This document shows, piece by piece, positions 55,431-63,701 of a stretch of 64,000 bases of DNA. The translations under genes were made by a program, and so were the position numbers. The notes below the pieces were generated by a model. It was not told where the DNA came from, did no database searches, and worked only from the letters and a program-made list of their open reading frames with translations. How positions within the stretch are numbered: the stretch's first letter is position 1; each line of letters starts with the position of its first letter. Source of the DNA: Chenggangzhangella methanolivorans (GTDB lineage Bacteria; Pseudomonadota; Alphaproteobacteria; Rhizobiales; Methylopilaceae); assembly GCF_019797865.1 (NCBI RefSeq), contig NZ_CP081869.1, positions 1,054,001-1,118,000 of the forward strand. The letters are read 5' to 3'.

Positions 55431-55474
55431 GTCCATCCCATTAGCCGACGCTCGGAGGGTCTGCTCTCGGCCGG

Positions 55475-55549
55475 AAGCGTCGACGGATGCTGGCCGGTTT
55501 TATGCTCGCCAACGCCGCGCTGAAGGATCTTCTGGACGAAGAATGCTAA
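55475..55549 (+). pseudogene. Remnant of an IS3-family orfA C-terminus
   Basis: One frame reads MLAGFMLANAALKDLLDEE to a stop at 55547-55549, close to the LLAEAMLDNAALKDLL end of IS3/IS407 orfA, and is followed by TRAARREAQR, which resembles the orfB start. The rest of the element is absent. It lies 39 bases outside the IS1111-group element. Confidence 0.5.
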
Positions 55550-55783
55550 CGCGCGCCGCCAGACGGGAGGCACAACGCATTTTGCTGCGTTCTCCGTTTG
55601 AGAGCTACACCCGCGCCAACCATGCGACCGCTGCCCAAATCGCAGCAGCCGCTAACCCTATTCGGACCTAAGCGATAATTGCTTGGCAGGAGTCCTTTTG
55701 ATTCCAGCAAGGGCTCAATATTCCATTTGAATACGTGGCGGTCGCCAGACGACGCCGGCGACCGCTAAAGTCCCGTTCGGACC

Positions 55784-57452
55784 TTAGTTCGATGCAGTCT
55801 TCGTTGGGTGATAGCTCAGGATCGAGTCCCAGAGGTCGCACTTGTGCTGGGCGACGAACTCCGCGTCGGTGATGGCGGTCGAGAACGGGATGTTCTGTTC
55901 GAGCACGCCGGGAAGGTTCTTCTTGGCCCGGAAGCGCGGCCATGGGCTGTTGCCGGAACCGTTCGGATTGCCGCTCCAGGCGAAGCTGGTCCAGGCGGCA
56001 ACCAGTTCGTCGGAGAGCTTCCGCTGCTGCTTGTTGAGGTCGTGCGGGATGCCCTGGTCGCCGCCGTGCCAGCCGATGAACAGGTACTGGATGTCGGCTG
56101 TGTGATAGGCGAGCGACAGGTAACCGGGCATCTTTGGGAAGTAGGGTGGGCGCGGTGCGGTCGGCGAACTGGTAGGCGTAGACTGGCACCTGATCGGACA
56201 GCAGCACGTTGGTGTTGTGCTGCGTGCACTGGGTGGTGTCGCTCTGGATCGCGTCGAGCGCCAGCAGCGGCGACTCGTATTTCGAGAGCGGATAGAGCCT
56301 TTTCACGCGGCGCTGGGCGTCGGCGGGGAAGGTCGCCGCGCCATAGGTCGCGATCTTGGCGTCATAGTCGGCCTCGGTGAACGGCGTCCGGCCGGGCCGG
56401 AAGTATTGCGTGATCCCAAGGCCGAACGTCGCCTCGTCGATCGTTGCGCCGCTCATCACCGGCATCTTGTTGAAGACGCCCGAGGCCAGCGTGTCGACGA
56501 AGCGGCGCTGGATGATGGTTCCGTCCTCGATAAGCCCTGAGATGTAGGGCCCGTTGGCGCTCTGCGTGCCGGCGAGCTTGAAGACCGCCTCGGCGGGCAG
56601 GTTCCGGAGGCACTTCGCCGTCGCTTCGTCGACGCCGGAGCCGCAACCGGCCGCCACCGCCATATTCTTGGCGTTGGTCTCGGCGGTGGCGAGCGGCGTC
56701 GTCGAGCCCACGCCGCTTTGCAGGATGGCGCGGTGAAACAGGCCCGCCGAGAGCGGCGAGGTCATGTTCGCCATCGTGTCGGAGGAGCCGGCCGACTGGC
56801 CGCCGAGCGTGACGTTCTTCCGGTCGCCGCCGAACGCTCCGATGTTGGCCTGAACCCATCGCAGCACGGCCTGCTGGTCCATGATGCCGTAATTGCCGAA
56901 AAGCTCGCCCTCGGCCTGGATCGCGGGATGGGCGAGGAACCCCATCAGGTTCAGGCGGTAGTTCAGCGTGACCACAATGGTCTTGCCGTCGCGGGCCATC
57001 TTCGAGCCGTCATAGGCGTCGCTCGCCCCGTCGACATTGCCGCCGCCGTGGATCCACACGATGACCGGAAGCTTCGTGCCGCCGAGCGCGGTGAGTGGCG
57101 CGTAAACGTTGAGATAGAGACAATCCTCGTTGGTGTTCTGCGGCCCGGCGAACGGGCCGAGCGTCGTCACCTGCAGGCATTGCGGGCCGAAAGAGACGGC
57201 GTCGAGCGTCGTCTTCCAGGCGTCGGCCTCCACCGGAGGCTTCCAGCGCAGCTTGCCGACCGGCGGCTTGGCGTAGGGGATGCCGTAGAAGCGCGCGACG
57301 TCCTCCTGTACGAAGCCGCGAACGTCGCCCTTGTCGGTCTTCACAAGCGGCCCCGCGGCGCCGGCCGCGACGACGCTCGCAAGCAGCATCGCGCCGGCGG
57401 CGGTGGCGCGCCCGACGGCCGCGCGTGTCCACGTTCCAATCCTTCCAGTCAT
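55784..57452 (-). CDS. Secreted type-B carboxylesterase (frameshift near 56145)
   Basis: About 556 residues. A signal peptide (AAGAMLLASVVAAGAAG) leads to the carboxylesterase fold: GDVRGF, FYGIPYAKPPVGKLRWKPP, the NEDCLYLNVYAP motif, oxyanion hole WIHGGGN, nucleophile in GGQSAGS, acid Glu in GATIDEATFG, His in LAYHTADIQYLF. Frame break near 56145 lies between TAP and PYFPKM. It hydrolyses carboxylic esters in the periplasm or outside. It is divergent from the first esterase-713-like gene; a shared 14 bp element lies between them. Confidence 0.87.
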
Positions 57453-57584
57453 CTCAGCCTCCCTAAAGCTGCTTTGGCGCGGCGGTGACGCCGGGCCGGC
57501 CGGCGGCCTTATCGGGGCCGCTTCGGTCGGCCGATTGAGCGAGGTTTGGGCGCAGGCGTCTCGGCGGCGGGCGAACGCCGACTG

Positions 57585-57598
57585 GGCGTTCAGCGCAT
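57585..57598. promoter_or_regulatory. Shared 14 bp element between carboxylesterase and esterase A
   Basis: GGCGTTCAGCGCAT occurs here and again at 61479-61492 upstream of esterase B. It lies 133 bases from the carboxylesterase start and 120 from the esterase A start. A candidate AraC-type half-site. Confidence 0.5.
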
Positions 57599-57717
57599 TC
57601 TCAGGCGGCTCGCGCGGTGCGCCCGACGCTGATTGAAGGTCGCTCAGCGCCGAGACCGCGCGCGAGACATGGCGTGATCTCGGCCTGCGCCGTTCGGCGC
57701 ACCGATAGGAGCATCAC

Positions 57718-58832
57718 ATGAGACATCAAAGGAGCGTCGCGACGCTTGTCGTCGGGTCTTTGGCCTTCGCGATCGCCGGCGTCGGCGCAGGCGTCGCGGC
57801 GGACCGTCCGGACCTGACCGCCCCTCTTGTGCTGAAGGACCAAGGGAGTTTCTTCGTCGGCGGCTTCGAAACCCGCACCAACGCGACCACGGGCAATCCC
57901 GCCGGCCAGATCGGCTATTCAAACACGGACGTCATCAAGACCGGTCAGATGTACGTGCAGTTCCAGGCGCCGAAGGGCGAGGCGAGCCGCGCGCCGATCG
58001 TGCTGCTGCACGGCTGCTGCCTCAGCGCGAAGACCTGGAGGACACGCCGGACGGCCGTATGGGCTGGGCGGAATATTTTGTCCGGCGCGGCCACGCGGTC
58101 TATCTGCCCGACCAGTCGTCGCGGGCCCGGTCCGGCTTCGACGCGACCACGATCAACCAGGTGCGGCTCGGCAAGAAGCCGCCCGAGAAGCTGCCGGCCA
58201 TCTTCACCTTCGGGCGCGAAGCCGCCTGGGACCTGTTCCGCTTCGGCCCTCAATATCCCGAGCCCTTCGCGGACCAGCAATTCCCGATCGAGGCGCTCGG
58301 CGAGTTCGGCAATCAGGTCATTCCCGATCTCAACGCGACGCTGCCCACTCCGAACCCGACCTACGCCAACCTCGCCGATCTTGCGCGGTCGGCCGGCGGC
58401 GCTGTGCTTGTCGGCCATTCGGAGTCCGGCTTCTTTCCCGAGCAGGCGGCGCTCGCGGATAGCTCTAACGTGCTCGGCGTCGTGTCGATCGAGGGGCAGT
58501 GCCCGCCGCCGACCGACGCGCAACTCGCGAGCCTCGCCAAGATCCCGACGCTGATCGTGTTCGGCGACCATCTTGGGGACTCGAAGATCTCCGGGCCGCT
58601 CTGGACCAAGGCGCTGGCGGACTGCAAGGCCTTCGTGCGGCGCCTGAAGGCGGCGGGTGGGACCGCGCTTCTCGCCGAGCTGCCGAAGTTCGGCTTCAAG
58701 GGCAACACCCACATGCTCATGCAGGACCGCAACAATCTCGAGGTCGCCGATTGGATGCTCGACTGGATCCGCGACAACGCCCTGCGGCGCACGGCAAAGC
58801 GCGCCGTCGGCAAGAACCGCTCCGGAGACTGA
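57718..58832 (+). CDS. Secreted alpha/beta hydrolase, esterase-713 type (A), frameshift near 58045
   Basis: About 371 residues. A signal peptide (LVVGSLAFAIAGVGAGVAA) precedes QGSFFVGG, a family landmark, then MYVQFQAP, oxyanion-hole HGCCLS, TPDGRMGW, RARSGFD, LFRFGPQYPEPFADQQFP, nucleophile Ser in VGHSESGFFP and the catalytic His in GNTHMLMQDRNN. These match the Alcaligenes esterase 713 family, which cleaves esters of halogenated cyclic compounds among others. One missing base near 58045 splits TWR from TPDGR. A strong terminator follows the gene. Confidence 0.87.
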
Positions 58833-58848
58833 GCCGCGGGCCGCAGAG

Positions 58849-58896
58849 CCTCCGACGCGGCGCTCATTCGCCGCGTCGGAGGCCGCGGCTTGTTTT
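58849..58896 (+). terminator. Intrinsic terminator of esterase A
   Basis: CCTCCGACGCGGCG (58849-58862), a six-base loop and CGCCGCGTCGGAGG (58869-58882) form a perfect 14 bp stem, extended by CCGCGGC, followed by TTGTTTTCC. The strongest terminator-like hairpin in the window. Confidence 0.9.
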
Positions 58897-59158
58897 CCCG
58901 TAATCTTTCAACTTCTGGATGTCTTGTCAGCCCGCACCGACATAGTAACATCTCAGCAATAAGAAGAAATACATGCGCTAAACTGGATATGTCTTTTAAT
59001 AACGCATCTGTTTAGCGTGATCCAGCGCTCGAATATAGCGAAAGGAGAAATGAACAAATTCGTTCGTTGCGTGCGTGTCGTATAAACAAAATAAAGCGTC
59101 GCGCCTTTCTGCACGTCTCCTATTTGACGGCGGCCGCGCCGACGTGGGGAGACATGCC
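58897..59158. promoter_or_regulatory. AT-rich leader of the AraC-type regulator
   Basis: This stretch is unusually AT-rich for the window. GCTAAAC (58977-58983) and GTTTAGC (59010-59016) are an inverted pair. It also holds the short reading frame at 59050-59085 and the regulator's ribosome site, GGGGAGA. Confidence 0.55.
59050..59085 (+). CDS. Possible 11-residue leader peptide
   Basis: ATG 59050 has AAAGGAGA immediately upstream, the best ribosome site of this region, and the frame reads MNKFVRCVRVV before a TAA. It ends 73 bases before the AraC-type regulator start. It may be a regulatory upstream peptide or just a chance frame. Confidence 0.35.
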   Translation: MNKFVRCVRVV

Positions 59159-60154
59159 ATGGACAGCATCGAAACGAAGCGGCCCCAGACGCCTCGACTC
59201 CAGGTTTGGGACAGCAAGTATGCTTCGGCGAAGCGCGCCTTTGCGGTTTATCGGGAGGGCGTCTGCTCCTCTTACATGCCCTGGACGCCCGAACCCGTCG
59301 AAGACGAGACGCCGTTCGAGGGGCGCATCGAGAGCATCGGCTTGGGCGAATGCGCGGTCGGCGTCAGCGCCACCACGGGGCTTCGCGCGATCAAGAGCAA
59401 GGCGAACATTGCCGCGTCGCCGACCGAGTCGCTCTACGGGAACTACATCCTGTCGGGCGAGATGAGCCTCGAGCAGGCCGATCGGCGCAACGTCGCGGGG
59501 GTCGGGGACCTCATTCTCTACCATAGCCACAAGCCGATCCACCTGACGGAAAAGGCCGGCGCGCTGAACCGCAGCGTCGGGTTCTGCATCCCGATGTCGC
59601 GTTTCGCGGACGTGCCGGGCATGTCCGGGCGCTCGCTCAACACCGTCGTGCCGGGCGACAGGCTGATCGAGCCGCTGTCGTCGTGTCTCCGGATGCTCGC
59701 GAGCAATCTGCGCTCGTCGTCGCCCGACGAACTCGCCTCGGTGTTCGAGGCCTGCGTCGCGCTGCTGCCGCTGTCGCTCGGATGCTTTTCGGCCGAGCCT
59801 CTGCCTCATCGCGGCGCCCGCGGGCCGACCGGGGCGATGCTCGGCGTGATCGACGACCTCTTGGCGGAGCCCGACCTCTCGCCGAGCGGCGTGGCGGCCG
59901 AGCTCGGCGTGTCGACCCGTCAGATCCACAAGCAGTTCGCCCGGCTCGGAACAAGCTTCGGCCGTTACGTGATGGTCGAGCGACTGGAGCGGGTCCGCGC
60001 CGAACTGACGTCGGCCTGCGGCCGGCGCGCGTCGATCTCGGAGCTCGCCTTCCGCTGGGGGTTCAACGACCTGTCGACGTTCAACCGAGCGTTCCGCCGA
60101 CACTTCGGCGCCCAGCCCCGCGCCATACGGGGGGATCGGGCCTTTTTCGGCTGA
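59159..60154 (+). CDS. AraC-family regulator of the esterase cluster
   Basis: 331 residues from ATG 59159, chosen because GGGGAGA lies eight bases upstream. The N-terminal sensing domain (residues 1-220, for example NYILSGEMSLEQADRRN and DLILYHSHKPIHLT) is of the AraC_binding_2 type. The C-terminal HTH_18 has GVAAELGVSTRQIHKQFARLG and ISELAFRWGFNDLSTFNRAFRRHFG, both helix pairs complete. It sits among four esterase genes and is the likely regulator of them. Intact frame. Confidence 0.87.
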   Translation: MDSIETKRPQTPRLQVWDSKYASAKRAFAVYREGVCSSYMPWTPEPVEDETPFEGRIESIGLGECAVGVSATTGLRAIKSKANIAASPTESLYGNYILSGEMSLEQADRRNVAGVGDLILYHSHKPIHLTEKAGALNRSVGFCIPMSRFADVPGMSGRSLNTVVPGDRLIEPLSSCLRMLASNLRSSSPDELASVFEACVALLPLSLGCFSAEPLPHRGARGPTGAMLGVIDDLLAEPDLSPSGVAAELGVSTRQIHKQFARLGTSFGRYVMVERLERVRAELTSACGRRASISELAFRWGFNDLSTFNRAFRRHFGAQPRAIRGDRAFFG

Positions 60155-60199
60155 AGGCTCGGTCTATCGCCCGGATCGCTTCCAAGCCGCAGGATCTTA

Positions 60200-60229
60200 C
60201 GACGCGCAGCCGATCAGGGCCGCGCGTCG
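60200..60229. terminator. Hairpin between convergent genes
   Basis: CGACGCGC (60200-60207) pairs with GCGCGTCG (60222-60229) between the AraC-type regulator and esterase B stops. There is no T run, so terminator function is uncertain. Confidence 0.35.
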
Positions 60230-60255
60230 CTCGCTTGGTTCGGCGGTCTAAGCCG

Positions 60256-61404
60256 TCAGCCCCGGCGATCCTTGGCCACGTGCTGCTTGATCCAGTCGAT
60301 GATCACGTCGGCCACCTCGAGATTGTTGGTGTCCTGCATGAACATGTGGCTGTTGCCCTTGATGCCGATCGCCGGCAGCGAGATGAAGGTCATGTCGCCG
60401 CCGGCGCCGTTGATCTGGTCGCGCATGGTCACGCAGGCCGGGGTCGGCTGCGGAACCGTGTAGTTGTCGCCGACCATGATCAGAATCGGGATCTTTTTCA
60501 GGATCTTGATGTGATCAGCCGTCAGGTTGGTGAAGCAGCCGGTTTCGAGCTGGATGATGCCCTTCACTGTCTTCGCCGCGCCCCGAAGCGCGGCGCGGGT
60601 CGGGAAGCTCGACGACTGCGAGTGGCCGACCAGAATGGCGCCGTCAAGCTGGTTCGAAAGCCGCGCCAGATTGTCCGGGCTGTTATAAGGCGCGTCCGGC
60701 TCAATCGGCGTGCAGGTGCCGCCGTTGCAGTCGGGAGAGGCGGCGTCGCTCAGCGTCGCGTTCAGGTCCGGGATGACCTGCTTGTAGAAGCTGTAGCCCG
60801 CGTTCTCGCCGACGCCGACGGTCTGCATCGGGAAGCGCTGGCCGGGATAGGGCGTCTTCGTTTCGTAGTCGCCCCAGCGGAAGACGTTCCAGGCGAAGCG
60901 ATCCGTCGCGACGAGGATGTTGGGGTTGTCGGTGTTGGGCGCGTCGCCGGCGTTGACCCGCGCGAAACGCGTCGGATCGAAGCCCGATCGGCCGCGGCCG
61001 ACCTGTTCGGCCATGAAGGTCTTGAAGCCCTTTCGGGTGAAGTACTCGTACCAGCCCATCCGCCCGTCGGGCGTCGTCTCCCATGTCTTGGAGGTCAGGC
61101 AGCAGCCGTGCATGAAGACGATCGGGAACTGCTTGTTGGTCTTCTCCGGCAGCTGGAACTGCACGTACATCTGGTCCGTCATGATCTTTCCGGCGTAATC
61201 CGGAGAGGTCAGGTATTCGGTCTTTATCTTTTCGACGTCGCCGCCGACGAAGAAGCTGCCTTGCCCCTGAAGGGTCAGCGGCGGCGACGCCTTCACATCG
61301 GACCACCCTTGCGCCAGCGCTGACTCCGCGCCTCCAGCCGCGCCGATCGCGAATGCGACGGCCCAGGCCGCGCAAGTCGAAGTCCTTTTCAAAGTCGAAG
61401 TCAT
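60256..61404 (-). CDS. Secreted alpha/beta hydrolase, esterase-713 type (B)
   Basis: 382 residues, intact. A signal peptide (AAWAVAFAIGAAGGAESALA) precedes LTLQGQGSFFVGGDVEK, MYVQFQLPE, oxyanion HGCCLTSKTWETTPDGRMGW, GRGRSGFDPTRF, nucleophile Ser in LVGHSQSSSFP, and His in GNSHMFMQDTNN. Cysteines in SPDCNGGTC and TGCF may form disulfides. It is the closest of the three to the reference esterase 713. The promoter side carries two 13 bp half-sites spaced 21 bp apart. Confidence 0.88.
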   Translation of the reverse strand: MTSTLKRTSTCAAWAVAFAIGAAGGAESALAQGWSDVKASPPLTLQGQGSFFVGGDVEKIKTEYLTSPDYAGKIMTDQMYVQFQLPEKTNKQFPIVFMHGCCLTSKTWETTPDGRMGWYEYFTRKGFKTFMAEQVGRGRSGFDPTRFARVNAGDAPNTDNPNILVATDRFAWNVFRWGDYETKTPYPGQRFPMQTVGVGENAGYSFYKQVIPDLNATLSDAASPDCNGGTCTPIEPDAPYNSPDNLARLSNQLDGAILVGHSQSSSFPTRAALRGAAKTVKGIIQLETGCFTNLTADHIKILKKIPILIMVGDNYTVPQPTPACVTMRDQINGAGGDMTFISLPAIGIKGNSHMFMQDTNNLEVADVIIDWIKQHVAKDRRG

Positions 61405-61458
61405 TGCGTCCTCCCTGAACGAGAGGTCGAGCGTAATGAGACCTTACGCGGCATCTCA

Positions 61459-61492
61459 GCGCTGAGCGCATGAAATCCGGCGTTCAGCGCAT
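61459..61492. promoter_or_regulatory. Direct-repeat operator candidate upstream of esterase B
   Basis: On the minus strand ATGCGCTGAACGC (61480-61492) is repeated as ATGCGCTCAGCGC (61459-61471), 11 of 13 identical and offset by exactly 21 bases, two helix turns, as in AraC-type sites. The centre is about 70 bases before the esterase B start. Confidence 0.6.
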
Positions 61493-61537
61493 CGTTTGGG
61501 CGCCCGTGGCCGAAGGAGGCGCGAACGGCCAAATGCA

Positions 61538-61567
61538 GAGTGGCGGCTGCGCCTGCGGCCGCCACTC
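61538..61567 (-). terminator. Terminator-like hairpin after esterase C
   Basis: GAGTGGCGGC (61538-61547) and GCCGCCACTC (61558-61567) form a perfect 10 bp stem, about 40 bases after the esterase C stop. A second small stem, GACGCCT with AGGCGTC, precedes it. The T run is weak. Confidence 0.5.
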
Positions 61568-61605
61568 CCTTTGATGTCAGACGCCTCGACACAGGCGTCG
61601 GAAGG

Positions 61606-62963
61606 TCAGTCGCGCTTGGCCTTGCACGAGGCCTTCACCATCGGATTCGGAATGTTCTCGTCGGCCCATTCGAGGAAGAAGTCGAACTCCCGAAGCGCGG
61701 TAGAGCCGAGCATGCCCATGTGAGTATGGCCCTTGAGCTTGCCGTTGAAGCGCGGGTCTTCGATGTTAAGCGCAAGCGCCGGCCCGACCTTGCGGGACCG
61801 GCTGGCGTTCATCGCCGCGACGGCCGCGTAGTTGATCTGGCGCGTCGCGAGAGGGCGATAATCGCCGTTCACCAGCAGGAACGGGATCGTGTCGAAGTCC
61901 CGGCCGGTCAGGCCCGCGGCCTCGAGATTGGTGCCGGCTCCCTCGGGGATGATGATGCCCTTGATGAGATGGAGTTGGCCGCGCTCGCGCAGGATGCGGA
62001 CCATGTGGAACACCGACGAGGTCGACTGCGAGTGCGGCGAGACGATCGCGCCGCCGAGCCCCTCGACGAGATCGGCGAGCGCGTTCGGAAGCCAGGTGTC
62101 GATCGCGTTGAGAGTCTGCGGGTTGCAGGTTGGACAGAAGGATCCCGGTAGCGTCACTTCGCCGTTCGGAACCAACTGCTTGTAGTATTCGAGGCCAAGA
62201 TAGAGGTTGTTCTTCGGGTTCGGCGCCGGACCGATCGCGCCCTCCCGCGCGACGACGTCAGCGTCGACGGAGTTCTTCACCGGAGGGATCGGGAAGGCCG
62301 GAAGATAGCGTCCGTGCTTCTCGGACGGCTGGTTGAAATCCTCCGGACCGTCGGGGTCGCCGGGATCGCCGTGACGGATCATCGTGCCGGTGGTGATGTC
62401 CGATCCGCTCGGAAGCAGATGGCCGAACCACGTCGTCCACGCGCCGTTGTCGGTGATGCGGCCGAAGCTCGACGGAATCAGGCTCCAGTCGTTCTTGCCC
62501 TTCGCTTCTAGGATTACGGACTGGTCGAAACCGGACCGGCCGCGTCCGGGCTGGTCCACGATGAACGTCGCGAGGTTGTTGCGCACGGCGTAGGAGTACC
62601 AGCCCTCCTTGCCGTCCGGCGTCGCGTCGAGCGCCGCCCCCGTATGCGTCGACCCGTGGATCATGACGATCGGCCACTTCCGGCGCTCGGCCGGGATCTG
62701 GAACTGCACGTAGGACTGGCCGATCGTGATCTGCTGTGGTGGCCCTCCGTCCGAGGACGTCGCGTAGTTCGTGACTTTCGGGACGCCGCCAACGAAGAAG
62801 GCGCCCTGGTCGCAGACCTCCAGAGGTCCTGACGTGTAGCGCTTCTCTAGCGGGTTTTCCCACGCCCCGGCCGCCGACGTCGAACCGCAGATAATTGCGC
62901 GGCAAGCAAAAAGACGCCGTCATGGGTATGACGGCGTCTGACGGAGTCCTGATCTTCCGGCAT
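61606..62963 (-). CDS. Divergent alpha/beta hydrolase of the esterase-713 group (C), frameshift near 62890
   Basis: About 452 residues, from ATG 62963 with GGGAGGAG directly upstream. A hydrophobic signal-like stretch (DGVFLLAAQLSAV) is followed, after a frame break, by LEVCDQGAFFVGGVPKVTN, the family landmark. The core has VMIHGSTHTGAALDATPDGKEGW, DQPGRGRSGFDQS, VSPHSQSTSSVFH with the nucleophile Ser, and GHTHMGML with the His. HGCC of the relatives is changed to HGST and GHS to PHS, and an insertion of about 60 residues follows the nucleophile side. A different substrate range is likely. Confidence 0.8.
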
Positions 62964-63701
62964 TTGCTCCTCCCTGATATTTTGCTGAAGACGCGAGCCG
63001 AGCCCGGCGGCGTCTCTCCACCTGACGGCGGCTTCCAGCGTCGAGACAATGAGAGCTGCGGGAAGCCGCCGGCCATTGTCCGCCGATGGCTTTCTCCGAG
63101 TCTCGGCGTGTGGCGAACTGGAAGCGGCGTTCGCTGCACGACCGCTAGGCAAAGGGCGCGATCGGGCCTGGCCTCGTTTCGGCCAAGAGGCTCGTTCAGG
63201 TCAGAGCCCATGTTTTAGCCACCGGCCGCCGAGAGTCGGCGCTCGATGACGTCGCCGCTAACATCCGCGCGACGTCGCTCGTCGGCGACGTGTAGGTCTC
63301 GGACGAGTTCGAGCGCGTTATGGCGAAATCGTCCAGCTTCAGGCAGGCTTGGCGTTGTCTTGGAAAACGCGGCGTCCTCATCCGCGAGCCGCTAGCGCGA
63401 TTACCGCGAGCGTCGACAAAATGTTGGCCGCCAGACTTAAGGGCGTGATAACCGGCATATCGGCTTCGCGTCCGCTGTAAGTCGTTCGGGAAGCAGCGAC
63501 GGCTTAAGCGGGCGGCGTCTGCTTCCGGCTCGGATGTTAGAGATAGTACTCTGGGAACGTCGAGCTCAATCGATCCATGGTCCGCACAAGCCGCTTTGCC
63601 TCAACTTGGGCAGCTACGTCGGCTGCTAGGTTTAGTCGAAGAAGTGCGCCGCCGAGCTCACCCTACCGTTTCCGGATCCACTGCAAACAAGTCCAGTCAA
63701 G
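62964..63701. other. 738-base region without an intact gene
   Basis: It contains the esterase C promoter, the SDR relic at 63146-63292 and otherwise nothing that I can support. Several short frames have no coding character, and 63400-63700 carries many stops in all frames. Confidence 0.6.
63146..63292 (+). pseudogene. Relic of a short-chain dehydrogenase N-terminus
   Basis: One frame reads KGAIGPGLVSAKRLVQV, then RAHVLATGRRESALDDV and NIRATSLVGDV, closely matching the SDR pattern of GIGLATAKRF, VFVTGRRE and VGDVS. A TAG stop precedes it and another follows, and the glycine loop is damaged. No downstream catalytic Tyr-x3-Lys is present. TetR regulators often lie next to SDR genes, as here. 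Confidence 0.45.

Larger units (their letters stand above)
54073..55436 (-). mobile_element. IS1111-group insertion sequence (IS110 family)
   Basis: The ends carry a perfect 14 bp inverted repeat ATGGACCGGCTGCT, at 54073-54086 on the plus strand and 55423-55436 on the minus strand, enclosing 1364 bp with one transposase. IS1111-group elements have such subterminal repeats, with a few bases beyond them on each side, so the true ends lie slightly outside. The 3' non-coding part (54087-54300) is much longer than the 5' part (55366-55422), matching the IS1111 layout in which the guide RNA lies after the transposase. Confidence 0.85.
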
